64,000 nucleotides of DNA from an uncultured Lentisphaerota bacterium (lineage in GTDB: Bacteria > Verrucomicrobiota > Kiritimatiellia > CAIQIC01). The stretch's first letter is position 1, and the number at the start of each line of letters is the position of its first letter. The notes under the pieces are model-generated. The model was not told where the DNA came from. It was given only the letters and a program-made list of their open reading frames with translations, and made no database searches. The stretch lies in NCBI GenBank assembly GCA_903912445.1, contig CAIWHP010000026.1, forward strand, positions 58,847 to 122,846. Direction: 5' to 3'. The position numbers and the translations under genes are program-made. Positions 27,582 through 36,513 of the stretch are shown in pieces.

Positions 27582-28958
27582 ATGAACAACAACGCCGCTC
27601 GTCGTTTCTCCCGCCGTGATTTTCTCCGCTCGTCCGCAGCGCTCGGTGCAGTGGCCTGGGGCATGCCGACCATCGTACCGTCATCGGTGTTCGGCCAGAA
27701 CGCGCCGAGCAAACGCATCACGCTCGGCATCATCGGCGCCGGCAACCAGAGCACCGTGGATCTTCCCGAGTGGCTGGCAAACGACGACTGCCAGATCGTC
27801 ACCGTCTGCGACGTCAACCGCGGCAGCCGCGGCTACCGCGACGACAAACAGTTCCTCGGCCGCGAACCGCAGCGCGATTTCGTGAACAAGGCCTATGCGA
27901 AAAAGACGGGCAAGGATGCCTACAAGGGCTGCGACGCGTGCATCGATTTCCGCGAAGTGCTCGCCCGCAAGGATGTCGATGCCGTCGCCATCATCACGCC
28001 CGACCACTGGCACGCGGTGCAGACGATCATGGCCGCCGAGGCGGGCAAGGACATCTATTGCCAGAAGCCGCTCGGCCTGACCGTGCGCGACGGGCAGGAG
28101 ATGATCAAGGCCGTCCGCAAGCACAACCGCATCCTCCAGTGCGGCAGCCAGTGGCGCTCGAAGAAGCATATCCGCGAGGCGTGCGAACTCGTGCGCAACG
28201 GCCGGCTCGGCAAACTGCAAAAGATCGAGAGCTTCGTCGCGGAGAACAACTTCAAGGGCCCCGGCCCTGGTTGGAAGCCGGAACCCGTGCCGGAAGGTTT
28301 CGACTACAACTTCTGGCTCGGCCCCGCGCCGCAAGCGCCTTATCACAACCTCCGCTGTTTCTACAAATTCCGGTTCATCCGCGACTATTCCGGCGGCCAG
28401 ACGACGAACTTCGGGCATCATGCCAACGGCGTCGTCCGCTGGGCGATCGGCGACGATCTGTTCCCGACCGAGTTCGAGGACGCGGGCTCCGAGTTCCCCG
28501 AACCGGGCGACCTGTTCACGACGCCGACGAAGGTTTCGTTCCGCGCGCGTTTCGCCGATGGCGTCGAGCTTTTCTGCCATACCGACAAACGCTCGTTCGG
28601 CGTCCGCTTCGAGGGCACCGAGGGCTGGCTGGAACTCGGTTCCAAGAAATTCGAGACCGGGCCGGCGACCATCAAGAGCTCCGTCCTCGGCGACAAGGAC
28701 CAGCGGCTCTACGTGAGCGAAAACCACTACCGCAACTTCCTCGACGCGGTGAAGGCGCGCAAAGACGGAGTCGAGCCGGTCGAAACCGGTCACCGCACCT
28801 CGATGCTCTGCCACCTCGGCAACATCGCGATGCTGCTCAAGCGCAAGCTCAAGTTCGACCCGCAGACCGAGAAGATCGTCGGCGATGCCGAGGCCGCCGC
28901 GATGCTCGAAGTCCCCCTGCGCGCGCCGTGGAGCTACACCTCGTCACCCACAACCTGA
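27582..28958 (+). CDS. Tat-exported Gfo/Idh/MocA-family oxidoreductase
   Basis: A 458-residue protein with twin-arginine signal RRFSRRDFLRSSAALGAV, implying folded export with bound cofactor. The Rossmann start is ITLGIIGAGNQS. The catalytic Lys lies in CQKPLGLTV, the variant of EKP usual in this group. The C-terminal domain has the WHAVQTIM and GGQTTNFGHHANG segments typical of exported PVC members. It probably oxidises or reduces a sugar or cyclitol, or uses tightly bound NAD in a hydrolase-like reaction. It is followed closely by a GH10 gene. Confidence 0.9.
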   Translation: MNNNAARRFSRRDFLRSSAALGAVAWGMPTIVPSSVFGQNAPSKRITLGIIGAGNQSTVDLPEWLANDDCQIVTVCDVNRGSRGYRDDKQFLGREPQRDFVNKAYAKKTGKDAYKGCDACIDFREVLARKDVDAVAIITPDHWHAVQTIMAAEAGKDIYCQKPLGLTVRDGQEMIKAVRKHNRILQCGSQWRSKKHIREACELVRNGRLGKLQKIESFVAENNFKGPGPGWKPEPVPEGFDYNFWLGPAPQAPYHNLRCFYKFRFIRDYSGGQTTNFGHHANGVVRWAIGDDLFPTEFEDAGSEFPEPGDLFTTPTKVSFRARFADGVELFCHTDKRSFGVRFEGTEGWLELGSKKFETGPATIKSSVLGDKDQRLYVSENHYRNFLDAVKARKDGVEPVETGHRTSMLCHLGNIAMLLKRKLKFDPQTEKIVGDAEAAAMLEVPLRAPWSYTSSPTT

Positions 28959-28969
28959 AAGGCACCACC

Positions 28970-30316
28970 ATGAAAACGCGCCGCACCATATTCGCCATCG
29001 CTCTGCTCTGCCTGCCCGTTTCGCTGACACTGGCCGCAACGCCCGAGGCCTATACGAAGCTGTGGCGCGATCCCGCGCTGAACGAACATATTGAGCGAAA
29101 TATCGAGCAGTATCGCAAAGGCGATGCGGCCATCACGGTGGTGGACGCCGCGGGCAACCCCGTCAACGGCGCGAAAATCTCCGTGCAGCAGACCGGCCAC
29201 GAATTCCTCTTCGGCTGCAATGCGTTCGTGCTCGGCCAGCTCACGCCCGCGGAGTCGGAGCAGCGCTACGAGGCGGCGTTCGCCAAGCTGTTCAACTTCG
29301 CCACCGTGCCGCTCTACTGGGAAGGCACCGAGCCGGAGCGCGGCGAGCTGCGCTACGCCGAGCCCGCGCGCGACATCTGGCGGCGGCCGCCGGGCGACCG
29401 CTTCCTGCCGTGGGCCGCGAAGAACCACATCACGCTCAAGGGGCATCCGCTGCTGTGGCACGCCTATAACCCGAAGTGGCTCCCGAAGGATGCGGACGAG
29501 CTGCGCGCGCTCTACCAGAAGCGCTTCAAGGAAATCTCCACGCACTTCGGCGGCAAGCTCGCCATCTTCGACGTGGTCAACGAGTCGCAGGTCTGCCCCA
29601 AGACCTATCCGTTGTTCACGCCGGACCACGATTACGTCCGCTGGGCGTTCAAGGAAGCCGCGCCGCTCTTCCCGGCGCAGACGACGCTGATGATCAACGA
29701 GATCACCGAATACAACTTCAAGTCCTACGCAACCAACTCCTATGTCGCACAGATCAGAAAGCTCATCGAGCAGGGCGCGGCGGTGCGCGGCATTGGCCTG
29801 CAATATCATTTCTTCCGGCGCAAGGCGCTCGATGGTTATATGGCCAGCGCAAAGGCTGATCCCAACAAGCTGCTCGACCTCTACGAAAAGTTCAGCGAGT
29901 TCAACCTGCCGCTCTATATCACCGAGATCACCATCGCTTCCGCCGGCGAGGGCGGCGAGGCGTTGCAGGCCGAGGTCGTGCGCGACCACTACCGCCTTTG
30001 GTTTGCCGCGCCGAACATGGCGGGTATCACGTGGTGGAATCTCGGCGACGGCACCGCCGTCAAGGGCGAGAACGAGGCGATGGGCGGATTGCTCGACGCG
30101 GACTTCAAGCCCAAGCCCGCTTTCACGGCGCTCGACCAACTCATCAACCACGACTGGAAAACGCAGGCCACGCTCACCACCGATGCTCAGGGCCGCGCCA
30201 AGCTCCGCGGCTTCCACGGCACCTACCGCGTCACCGTCGAGCAGGGCGGCAAGACCAGGCAGCAGACCTTGCCGTTGAAGAAGAGCGCGGCAAACACGTG
30301 GACCATCACGCTGTGA
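28970..30316 (+). CDS. GH10 endo-beta-1,4-xylanase
   Basis: A 448-residue secreted enzyme; signal peptide MKTRRTIFAIALLCLPVSL. Residues about 35-75 form an N-terminal beta domain (AITVVDAAGNPVNGAKISV), then the GH10 barrel. Family motifs are HPLLWHAYNPKWL, acid/base E205 in FDVVNES, GIGLQYHFF and nucleophile E319 in LYITEITI, with WWNLGDG near the end. A C-terminal beta extension follows. GH10 enzymes cut the xylan backbone and tolerate glucuronic-acid side chains, which fits the GH115 genes in this window. ATG 28970 lies 12 bp after the Gfo/Idh/MocA stop. Confidence 0.92.
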   Translation: MKTRRTIFAIALLCLPVSLTLAATPEAYTKLWRDPALNEHIERNIEQYRKGDAAITVVDAAGNPVNGAKISVQQTGHEFLFGCNAFVLGQLTPAESEQRYEAAFAKLFNFATVPLYWEGTEPERGELRYAEPARDIWRRPPGDRFLPWAAKNHITLKGHPLLWHAYNPKWLPKDADELRALYQKRFKEISTHFGGKLAIFDVVNESQVCPKTYPLFTPDHDYVRWAFKEAAPLFPAQTTLMINEITEYNFKSYATNSYVAQIRKLIEQGAAVRGIGLQYHFFRRKALDGYMASAKADPNKLLDLYEKFSEFNLPLYITEITIASAGEGGEALQAEVVRDHYRLWFAAPNMAGITWWNLGDGTAVKGENEAMGGLLDADFKPKPAFTALDQLINHDWKTQATLTTDAQGRAKLRGFHGTYRVTVEQGGKTRQQTLPLKKSAANTWTITL

Positions 30317-30524
30317 GGCGGCGGCACGGATTTTAGAGCAATGGCCCTGTCGAAATCTGCTTCTGCCTGTGGCCGCGTTCGTCAGAATGCGGTCTGCGCG
30401 GGCGGGCGACGACAACTAAACCAGCCAGACTTATCCGCACAAAGGACGCCGGGGTCGACCCCTCGACCACCCGGGAGGCGGCGCTCACCGCAGGCCAGAC
30501 CGTATATTTTTGAAAGAAAGCCGT
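30317..30524. other. Intergenic gap with inverted-repeat fragments, no gene seen
   Basis: This 208-bp gap includes GGCCGCGTTCGTCAGAATGC near 30372, a diverged version of the hairpin at 37934-37949, and GC-rich partial inverted repeats near 30450-30480. No T-tract terminator or phased palindrome was found. Confidence 0.5.
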
Positions 30525-32066
30525 ATGAATAAATCAATCTGGCTGCTGCTGCTGGGGCTAAGCCCCGGCCTGTGGGCAGCTGCGCCCGGGCCGACCAACA
30601 GCCAGCCCTTGTCGATGGCAGATAAGACCGCGACCCAGTTCGCGGATATCTTCCAGGATCCGGCGCTCGCCTTAAAGCAGATCGGCCGCCTCAAGGCGGT
30701 GCCGTCGAAAGAGATCGGCGACTCGGGCATCAGCATCGGCTTCGAGTGCCTCGACCGGTTCATCTTCGACCCCGACCGCTGCTACGACAAGCTCGCGGCG
30801 ACGGGCGTCAAGTGGGCGCGCTGCCAGACCGGCTGGAGCCGGTGCGAGCAGGAAAAGGGCCGGTATGATTTCCAATGGTTGGACGAGGTCGTGGACAACC
30901 TGCGGCGGCGCGGCATCCAGCCGTGGTTCAACGTGGGCTTCGGCAACAAGCTCTACATGCCCAAGACCTACGGCGAGGCCGCCGTCGGCTACGTCCCCCT
31001 CTACTATGGCGACGAAACGCTCCAAGCGTGGCAGAACTACATCCGCGCGCTGAGCTGCCACTTCAAGGGCCGGGTCACGCACTGGGAAATCTGGAACGAG
31101 CCGGACATCACCGCCTTCTGGCAGCCGGCCAAGCCCGACCCGCGGGAATATCTCCGGCTGATCCAGCTGACCGGCGCCATCATCCGGGCGGAAATCCCTG
31201 ACGCGAAAATCGGCGCCTGCTCGTCCGGCATTGTCTCGACCTACGTGACGGCGCTGATCAAGGCGGGTGTCGGCAAGGAAATCGATTTCTTCTGCGTGCA
31301 CGCCTACCGCATCCTGCTGGAGAAAGATTATCCGTCGGAGATCGCGGCGCTGCGCCGGCTCTTCGATGCGCACGGCGGCGCGCAGGTCAAGCTCTGGCAG
31401 GGCGAGTCCGGCTTCGCCTCCCATTTCCCCAAGGGCCACTGGCTGCATCCGACCGTGTTCGACAGCGAACGGAACCAGGCCAAGTGGCTCCTGCGCCGCT
31501 ACGCGCTGGACCTGAAGGTCGGCATGGAGCGGAGCTCGTTCTTCCAGATGGTCGATATGACGGCGCGCCCCTATCAGATGAGCTCGACGACCCAGACCGA
31601 TCCGGCACGGCACGGCATTTTGCACGGCGGGAGCTACGCGCCGAAGGAATCCTATCGCGCCCTCACCCACTTCGCGGCCGTGTTTGACCAAAACACGTGG
31701 CCGGCCAACCTCTACGCGGCACTCGACTTCGCAGGTCCTGTGTCCGCGCAGCTGGCCGCGATCACCACCCCATTCATCCGCAAGGGCCGGCCGCTCTATC
31801 TCTATTATCTGCCGGCCGATGTGCAGGCCGATTATCCGGGCGCAGCCGATGCCCAGCTCAAAATCCTGGACGATGCCGACCAGGGGATCGAGCACCCCAT
31901 CCTGGCGGACCTGTTGACCGGGCGGGTCTACGAACCGACGCAGGTCAAGCCCTCCAAGGGGCCCTACCGCCAGTTCGGACGCCTGCCGCTCACGGATTAT
32001 CCGCTGGTGCTCACGGATCGTGACGCGTTGCAGGACCGTATCGACTTTGCACCGCCAGCACCTTGA
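30525..32066 (+). CDS. Secreted GH39-like glycoside hydrolase, third paralogue
   Basis: A 513-residue protein with signal peptide MNKSIWLLLLGLSPGLWAAA. ATG 30525 is preferred over a TTG at 30510 because it begins the signal peptide. Order and motifs match the 130-1578 protein: ISIGFECLDRFIFD, WARCQTGWSRCE, YDFQWLDEVVD, acid/base E192 in IWNEPD and nucleophile E294 in WQGESGF. It ends ADLLTGRVYEP...LPLTDYPLVLTD, the same C-terminal beta domain. It follows the GH10 gene and likely processes xylo-oligosaccharides or a related beta-linked glycan, though family assignment remains approximate. Confidence 0.77.
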   Translation: MNKSIWLLLLGLSPGLWAAAPGPTNSQPLSMADKTATQFADIFQDPALALKQIGRLKAVPSKEIGDSGISIGFECLDRFIFDPDRCYDKLAATGVKWARCQTGWSRCEQEKGRYDFQWLDEVVDNLRRRGIQPWFNVGFGNKLYMPKTYGEAAVGYVPLYYGDETLQAWQNYIRALSCHFKGRVTHWEIWNEPDITAFWQPAKPDPREYLRLIQLTGAIIRAEIPDAKIGACSSGIVSTYVTALIKAGVGKEIDFFCVHAYRILLEKDYPSEIAALRRLFDAHGGAQVKLWQGESGFASHFPKGHWLHPTVFDSERNQAKWLLRRYALDLKVGMERSSFFQMVDMTARPYQMSSTTQTDPARHGILHGGSYAPKESYRALTHFAAVFDQNTWPANLYAALDFAGPVSAQLAAITTPFIRKGRPLYLYYLPADVQADYPGAADAQLKILDDADQGIEHPILADLLTGRVYEPTQVKPSKGPYRQFGRLPLTDYPLVLTDRDALQDRIDFAPPAP

Positions 32067-32177
32067 AAACAGCGGCGAGCTGGTTTCCCGTTGAGATCCG
32101 GCGCTACAAGTTCGTGGGACGGACACAATAGTTCCCATTGGCATCCGTTTTGCACCCGTGGTGGAAGGCCTCTGACC

Positions 32178-33716
32178 ATGATGACCGGGGGGACCATGAT
32201 GCTGCTTTGCCTGATGCCGCTGGCGGCCGGCATGGCCGTGCCAGCGCAAGCGGGCAGCCAGTACGAGGCGTTCAATCGGGACCCCGGCTGGGAAGCCAGC
32301 AACAATCGCATCCCTCCGAAACCCGGCGTCACGGTGCAGCAGGATTTTGGCTATAGCCCGACGCACTTTGCGGGTCAGGCCGCGGGCGAAATGGGCGGAC
32401 GCATCCAGCGCTCGACGACGCCGGCCTCCTATGCCGCGCGGCTTGCTGGAAAAACGCTCGATGACAAGCTCGCAGCATCCGGCAGTTTCGCGATTACCGC
32501 GTCGCAACCTGGCGCAGGCGTGTTCTTCGGCTGGTTCCAGTCGCAGCAGCCCGGCGGCAGCGGCCGGCCCATCGGTTCGCTGGGCCTGCACTTCGACTTC
32601 GAGCGCGACGGCGGCCGCCTAGCGGTGCGGCTGATCACCGGCGGCAACCGCTCCTGCGGCACGTTCATCACGCCGTATCTCCCGGGCAAGTACCGACCCA
32701 CGCCCCTCAAGAACGATGGCACACGCTATCACTGGACGCTGAACTACGACCCGCAGGCGAACCACGGCGACGGCCAGTTCACCCTCACGCAGCGAAGCGA
32801 GAATCATCCGGTGCCACCGCTCGACGCCAAGCTTTCTCCCGCCGCGCAGGAGGAAGCCCGCCGGCGCTTCCCGTACACGAGCACGTTCACCGTGGATCTC
32901 CCACCCGGCTATCGGCAGGAGGGCGCGACCTTCGACCGGTTCGGCATGATGAACATGATGAAGGGCGGCGGCGCGGCGACGCTGTATTTCGACGAATTGC
33001 AGTTCGATGGCCAGTCCGAGGACTTCTCGAAGGAGCCGGCGTGGATCGGTGCGGGTAATCGCGACACCTTCGAGGATCGCGAACAGACCGGCGCGCACGA
33101 CTTCGGGTTCAGTGCGAAGACCAGCCACGCCGGCGGCCAGCCCGGCGAGGTCGGCGGCAATTTCTGGCGCACCGACAAGCCTTGGGGCTGCTATGCCGAC
33201 CGCGTCGCCCCGCTCTCGCTGGAGCAGCGGCTGGAGGCATGCGGCAAGGTGAAGCTGCTTACCGCAGGGCCCGATTCCGACATGTACTTTGGCTGGTTCC
33301 ACAGCGCCGACACGAATGAGCCGCCCACACCGGGCCGGAACTTCCTCGGCATCCACGTCGGCGGACCGACACGCGTCGGCCATTGCTTCGAACCGCAGCT
33401 CGCCACCCGCACAGGCCGCCGCGGCAAGGCGGAAACGGGCCCGCTGCTCAAGCCGGGCAAGGCCTGCGCGTGGTCGCTGGTCTATGACCCCGCCGCCATC
33501 AACGGGCGCGGCGAAATCCGCGCGACCCTCGGCGAAGAAACCGTGGTCCTGCCGCTAAAACCCGGCCGCAAAGCGGAGGGCGCAGCCTTCGACCGCTTCG
33601 GTTTCTTCACGGCGCGCGCCGGCGGGCAGATGGTGAAAATCTTTTTCGATGATCTGGTCTACACCGCCGGCCCGGCTCAGCAGTCGGATAGCCCTGCGCC
33701 GACCGGACAGAAATAG
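32178..33716 (+). CDS. Secreted protein with two tandem homologous beta domains, function unknown
   Basis: A 512-residue protein. ATG 32178 opens a signal peptide ending AVPAQA, with GGAAGG at 32163-32168; an upstream ATG at 32091 would bury it. Two units of about 210-245 residues repeat: DPGWEASNN...DFGYS.THFAGQ..GEMGG from about residue 35 and EPAWIGAGN...DFGFSAKTSHAGGQPGEVGG from about 287. Each then has FFGWFQS or YFGWFHS, and AT(AA)FDRFG near its end. The pattern suggests two laminin-G/concanavalin-type beta-sandwiches, possibly glycan binding or lyase-like. I do not recognise the family. Confidence 0.65.
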   Translation: MMTGGTMMLLCLMPLAAGMAVPAQAGSQYEAFNRDPGWEASNNRIPPKPGVTVQQDFGYSPTHFAGQAAGEMGGRIQRSTTPASYAARLAGKTLDDKLAASGSFAITASQPGAGVFFGWFQSQQPGGSGRPIGSLGLHFDFERDGGRLAVRLITGGNRSCGTFITPYLPGKYRPTPLKNDGTRYHWTLNYDPQANHGDGQFTLTQRSENHPVPPLDAKLSPAAQEEARRRFPYTSTFTVDLPPGYRQEGATFDRFGMMNMMKGGGAATLYFDELQFDGQSEDFSKEPAWIGAGNRDTFEDREQTGAHDFGFSAKTSHAGGQPGEVGGNFWRTDKPWGCYADRVAPLSLEQRLEACGKVKLLTAGPDSDMYFGWFHSADTNEPPTPGRNFLGIHVGGPTRVGHCFEPQLATRTGRRGKAETGPLLKPGKACAWSLVYDPAAINGRGEIRATLGEETVVLPLKPGRKAEGAAFDRFGFFTARAGGQMVKIFFDDLVYTAGPAQQSDSPAPTGQK

Positions 33717-33770
33717 TGATTTTTTCAGTCGGACTTGGCGAGACGGGCAGACTTTGGCTGCCCATCTCTG
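33716..33770 (+). repeat. Degenerate single copy of the phased-palindrome repeat
   Basis: GTGATTTTTTCAGTCGGACTTGG begins in register with the GTGACTTTTCCA half of the phased element (expected centre 33730). It continues into GGGCAGACTTTGGCTGCCC, resembling sequence after the 43.9-kb copy. It lies 71 bp before the Tat-FAD gene at 33801. The palindrome is too decayed to claim function. Confidence 0.4.
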
Positions 33771-33800
33771 GTAATATCTCGCGCGGAAAGCAGGTGACCT

Positions 33801-35180
33801 ATGCAACGCAGATCATTTTTTAAACTGGCGGGGCTCGGGACGACGGCAGCGCTGGGCGCGCCGCTGGTGCGCGGCGCGGAGCGGCTGATCGAAAAGCCGG
33901 GGTGCGTGACGGAAGCCGCGCACGCGGTGCCGGTCGCGGGCGAGTTCGATGTGATCGTCTGCGGCGCGGGGCCGGCGGGCGTGGCGGCGGCGCTCGCCGC
34001 GGCGCGGCGCGGCGCGAAGACGCAGCTGATCGAGGTCCACGGCTGCCTCGGCGGCATCTGGACCGCGGGCCTGTTGAGCTGGATCCTCGATTCCAGCAAC
34101 AAGGCCGGGATCATGGCCGAGCTGTGGAAGGAACTGGAGAAGCGCGGCGCGCGCGACATGACGAGCAAGGGCAAGGGCACCAACGCCTATGACACCGAGG
34201 CGATGAAGCTGATGCTGGAAGACCTGTGCACCGAAGCGGGCGTGACGGTTCGCCTGCACACGCGGGTCTGTGCCGCGCTGAAAAATGCCGCCGGCCGCAT
34301 CGAGCACGCCATCACCGAATCCAAGTCCGGCCGCGAGGCCTGGCGCGGGAAAATCTTCGTGGACTGCACCGGCGAGGGCGACCTCGCGGCGCAGGCGGGC
34401 TGCGGCTTCGACCTCGGCCACCCGGAGACCAAGCTCACGCAGCCGATGACGCTGATGGCGCTGGTCGCCGGCCTCGTCCCCTCCGAGATCACCGAGTACT
34501 ACCACAGCGAGGAAACAGCCTCGAACTGGAACGCGACGAAGGACAAGCTGCGCGCGGAAATGGAGCGCGGAGGGCACTCGCCCTCCTACGCCAAGCCAAC
34601 GCTGTTCCACATTCGCGACCACCTCTTTGCGCTGATGACGAACCATGAGTATGGCGTGCTGGGCACCAGCGCCGCGGACATCACACGCTCCACGCTCCAG
34701 GCCCGCAAGGAAATCAACGCGCTGCTGGATGGGCTCCGCGGGCTCGGCGGCATCTGGAAGAACCTGCGCCTCGTGGTCACCGCCGAGCAGATCGGCATAC
34801 GCGAAGGCCGCCGCATCCACGGGCTCTACACCGTCACCGCCGACGACCTGCGCGAAGGCCGCCGCCACGCCGACGCCGTCTGCCGCGCGACGTTCGGGAT
34901 TGATGTCCACGCCACCGATCCGAAAAAGCTCAAGAGCATCGAGAAAGCCGGCTTCCGCACGAAGGCCTACGACATCCCGCTCCGCGCGCTGATCGCCAAG
35001 GACGTCGGCGGGCTGATGATGGCGGGCCGCAACATCAGCGGCGATTTCCTCGCGCACTCCAGCTACCGCGTCACCGGCAACTCCGTCGCGTTGGGCGAGG
35101 CCGCCGGCAAGGTCGCCGCCACCGCCGCCAAAACCAACCGCCTGCCGCAGGATGTGAAGCTCGACGAAGCGCCGAGCTGA
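33801..35180 (+). CDS. Tat-exported FAD-dependent oxidoreductase (FAD_oxidored type)
   Basis: A 459-residue flavoprotein with signal MQRRSFFKLAGLGTTAALG and a dinucleotide-binding motif DVIVCGAGPAGVAAALAAAR followed by Glu at the end of strand 2. Other conserved stretches are GCLGGIWTAGLLSW, FVDCTGEGDLAAQAG and GLMMAGRNISGDFLAHSSYR. The family is abundant in PVC sugar-degradation loci but largely uncharacterised. A role in oxidising a sugar derivative is likely from context only. It is the first of three paralogous exported flavoproteins in this 6-kb stretch. Confidence 0.88.
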   Translation: MQRRSFFKLAGLGTTAALGAPLVRGAERLIEKPGCVTEAAHAVPVAGEFDVIVCGAGPAGVAAALAAARRGAKTQLIEVHGCLGGIWTAGLLSWILDSSNKAGIMAELWKELEKRGARDMTSKGKGTNAYDTEAMKLMLEDLCTEAGVTVRLHTRVCAALKNAAGRIEHAITESKSGREAWRGKIFVDCTGEGDLAAQAGCGFDLGHPETKLTQPMTLMALVAGLVPSEITEYYHSEETASNWNATKDKLRAEMERGGHSPSYAKPTLFHIRDHLFALMTNHEYGVLGTSAADITRSTLQARKEINALLDGLRGLGGIWKNLRLVVTAEQIGIREGRRIHGLYTVTADDLREGRRHADAVCRATFGIDVHATDPKKLKSIEKAGFRTKAYDIPLRALIAKDVGGLMMAGRNISGDFLAHSSYRVTGNSVALGEAAGKVAATAAKTNRLPQDVKLDEAPS

Positions 35181-35259
35181 ACTGAAGCCGGAACCACAGA
35201 GGCCAAGGAAGGCAGAAGCGGTGCCCAAGGGATGCTGACCGCCTTCGCTCTTCCTGTAG

Positions 35260-35278
35260 GCCGGCTCACCGAGCCGGC
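35260..35278. repeat. REP-like hairpin
   Basis: TGTAG is followed by GCCGGCTC-ACC-GAGCCGGC, a perfect 8-bp stem with a 3-base loop. The same layout (TGTAG, 8-bp stem, 3-base loop) recurs at 58006-58024. The surrounding 235-bp gap has no gene; a GGAAAG ribosome-binding site follows at about 35400. Confidence 0.75.
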
Positions 35279-35415
35279 GTTGTGGCGGAGGGGGCGCCGG
35301 TCGGAGGCCCGGCCTCACGGCAACCCGTCTCCGCGCTTGACGCCTTGGAGCCGTTCCCTGAGCATGCCCCGTGTCGAGCGCATGGTTCCTGATGAGCAAG
35401 GAAAGAGACCCTGCG

Positions 35416-36270
35416 ATGAAAATCCATTTATCCGATGGCTGGCAGCGACCGTGGCGGATGAAGAGTTTCTCCTCCATCAAGAAACTCCTCGTGATGCTGC
35501 ACCTGCTTGGGGTCGCAGCCCTGGCCCAAGAGCCCGCGCGGTTCCCGCTGCTGACCTGCGCCCACGCCCACAATGACTACGAGCACACCCGTCCGCTGCT
35601 GGACGCCCTCGACCACGGCTTCTGCAGCGTTGAAGCCGACGTCTGGCTGGTGGAGGGGCAACTGCTGGTGGCGCACACGAGCAAGGCCGTGCGCAAGGAC
35701 CGGACGTTGCAGCGGCTTTACCTGGACCCGTTGCGCGAACGCGTCGAGAAAAACGGCGGCCGGGTGTATGCCGGCGGCCCAACGGTGACGCTGCTCATCG
35801 ACTTCAAATCCGCCGCCACCAACACCTATCGCGCGCTGCTCACCGCGCTCAAGCCGTACGAGAAGATGTTGACCACCTTCTATCCGGACCGGACGGCAAC
35901 GAACGCCATCACGGTCATCATCTCCGGCAACCGGCCGCGTGAATGGATGGCAGCAGAGCCGGTCCGGCGTGCTGGCTACGACGGGCATCTGGACGAGTTG
36001 GAGAGCGCCGCCTCGCCGCAGCTCATGCCCTTGATCTCCGATAACTGGGCGAAACACTTCAAGTGGCGTGGGCAGGAGGCGCTTCCCGCCGAGGAACGGT
36101 CCAAACTGAAGGCGCTGGTCGCCAAAGCACATGCCCAAGGGAAACGCATCCGCTTCTGGAACATTCCCGATACACCCGTCGCCTGGACCGCCTTGTTGGA
36201 GGCCGGCGTAGATTTGATCAACACGGATAAACTGGACGGTTTTCGGGCGTTCTACCTGGCCCCAAGGTGA
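35416..36270 (+). CDS. Secreted GDPD/PLC-superfamily phosphodiesterase-like protein
   Basis: A 284-residue protein. AAGGAAAG at 35398-35405 supports ATG 35416, giving a long n-region before the hydrophobic segment SIKKLLVMLHLLGVAALA; ATG 35458 is the alternative. HAHNDYEHTRPLLDALDHG and EADVWLVEGQLLVAH match the metal and substrate sites of PI-PLC/glycerophosphodiester phosphodiesterase TIM barrels, and LIDFKS is the second acidic site. GVDLINTDKL is the typical C-terminal end. The family hydrolyses phosphodiesters; the local substrate is unknown. It separates two FAD oxidoreductase genes. Confidence 0.82.
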   Translation: MKIHLSDGWQRPWRMKSFSSIKKLLVMLHLLGVAALAQEPARFPLLTCAHAHNDYEHTRPLLDALDHGFCSVEADVWLVEGQLLVAHTSKAVRKDRTLQRLYLDPLRERVEKNGGRVYAGGPTVTLLIDFKSAATNTYRALLTALKPYEKMLTTFYPDRTATNAITVIISGNRPREWMAAEPVRRAGYDGHLDELESAASPQLMPLISDNWAKHFKWRGQEALPAEERSKLKALVAKAHAQGKRIRFWNIPDTPVAWTALLEAGVDLINTDKLDGFRAFYLAPR

Positions 36271-36408
36271 CGGGAGCAATTCAGGACGGGGAGCTGAGGA
36301 GGTTGAGTCCCACATGGAGTCATCCGGAGCGGCCAGCCTCTGCACAACCACCCGCGCCGCATAATGACCTCCGCAAACCGCATGGTCCCCTGGGATAAAC
36401 TCAGCTTG

Positions 36409-36489
36409 TTGGCCAAGGCGTGGAAAAGGGCTGTCAATTTTTTCCAATTCTTGGAAAAATGACTCTGTGACTTTCCAACCCTTGGAAAC
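36409..36489 (+). promoter_or_regulatory. Phased palindrome triplet before the second FAD oxidoreductase
   Basis: Sites are centred at 36418 (degenerate), 36449 (TTTTCCAATTCTTGGAAAA, perfect arms) and 36480 (CTTTCCAACCCTTGGAAAC), spaced 31 and 31 bp. The spacer after site 1 contains GGGCTGTCAATTT, conserved in other copies. The last centre is 34 bp before ATG 36514. Confidence 0.75.
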
Positions 36490-36513
36490 GAGGGGCAGCC
36501 TGCGGGAGAAAAT

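Noticed and set aside
35260-35278. Rho-independent terminators at the GC hairpins (35260, 37934, 58006, 60562)
   Set aside because: No T-run follows any of these stems. Recurrence with fixed design fits REP-like repeats better.
36409-36489. Regularly spaced palindromes as a CRISPR array
   Set aside because: Units are only 19 bp and two to four per site, spacers are conserved between sites, and no cas gene is present.
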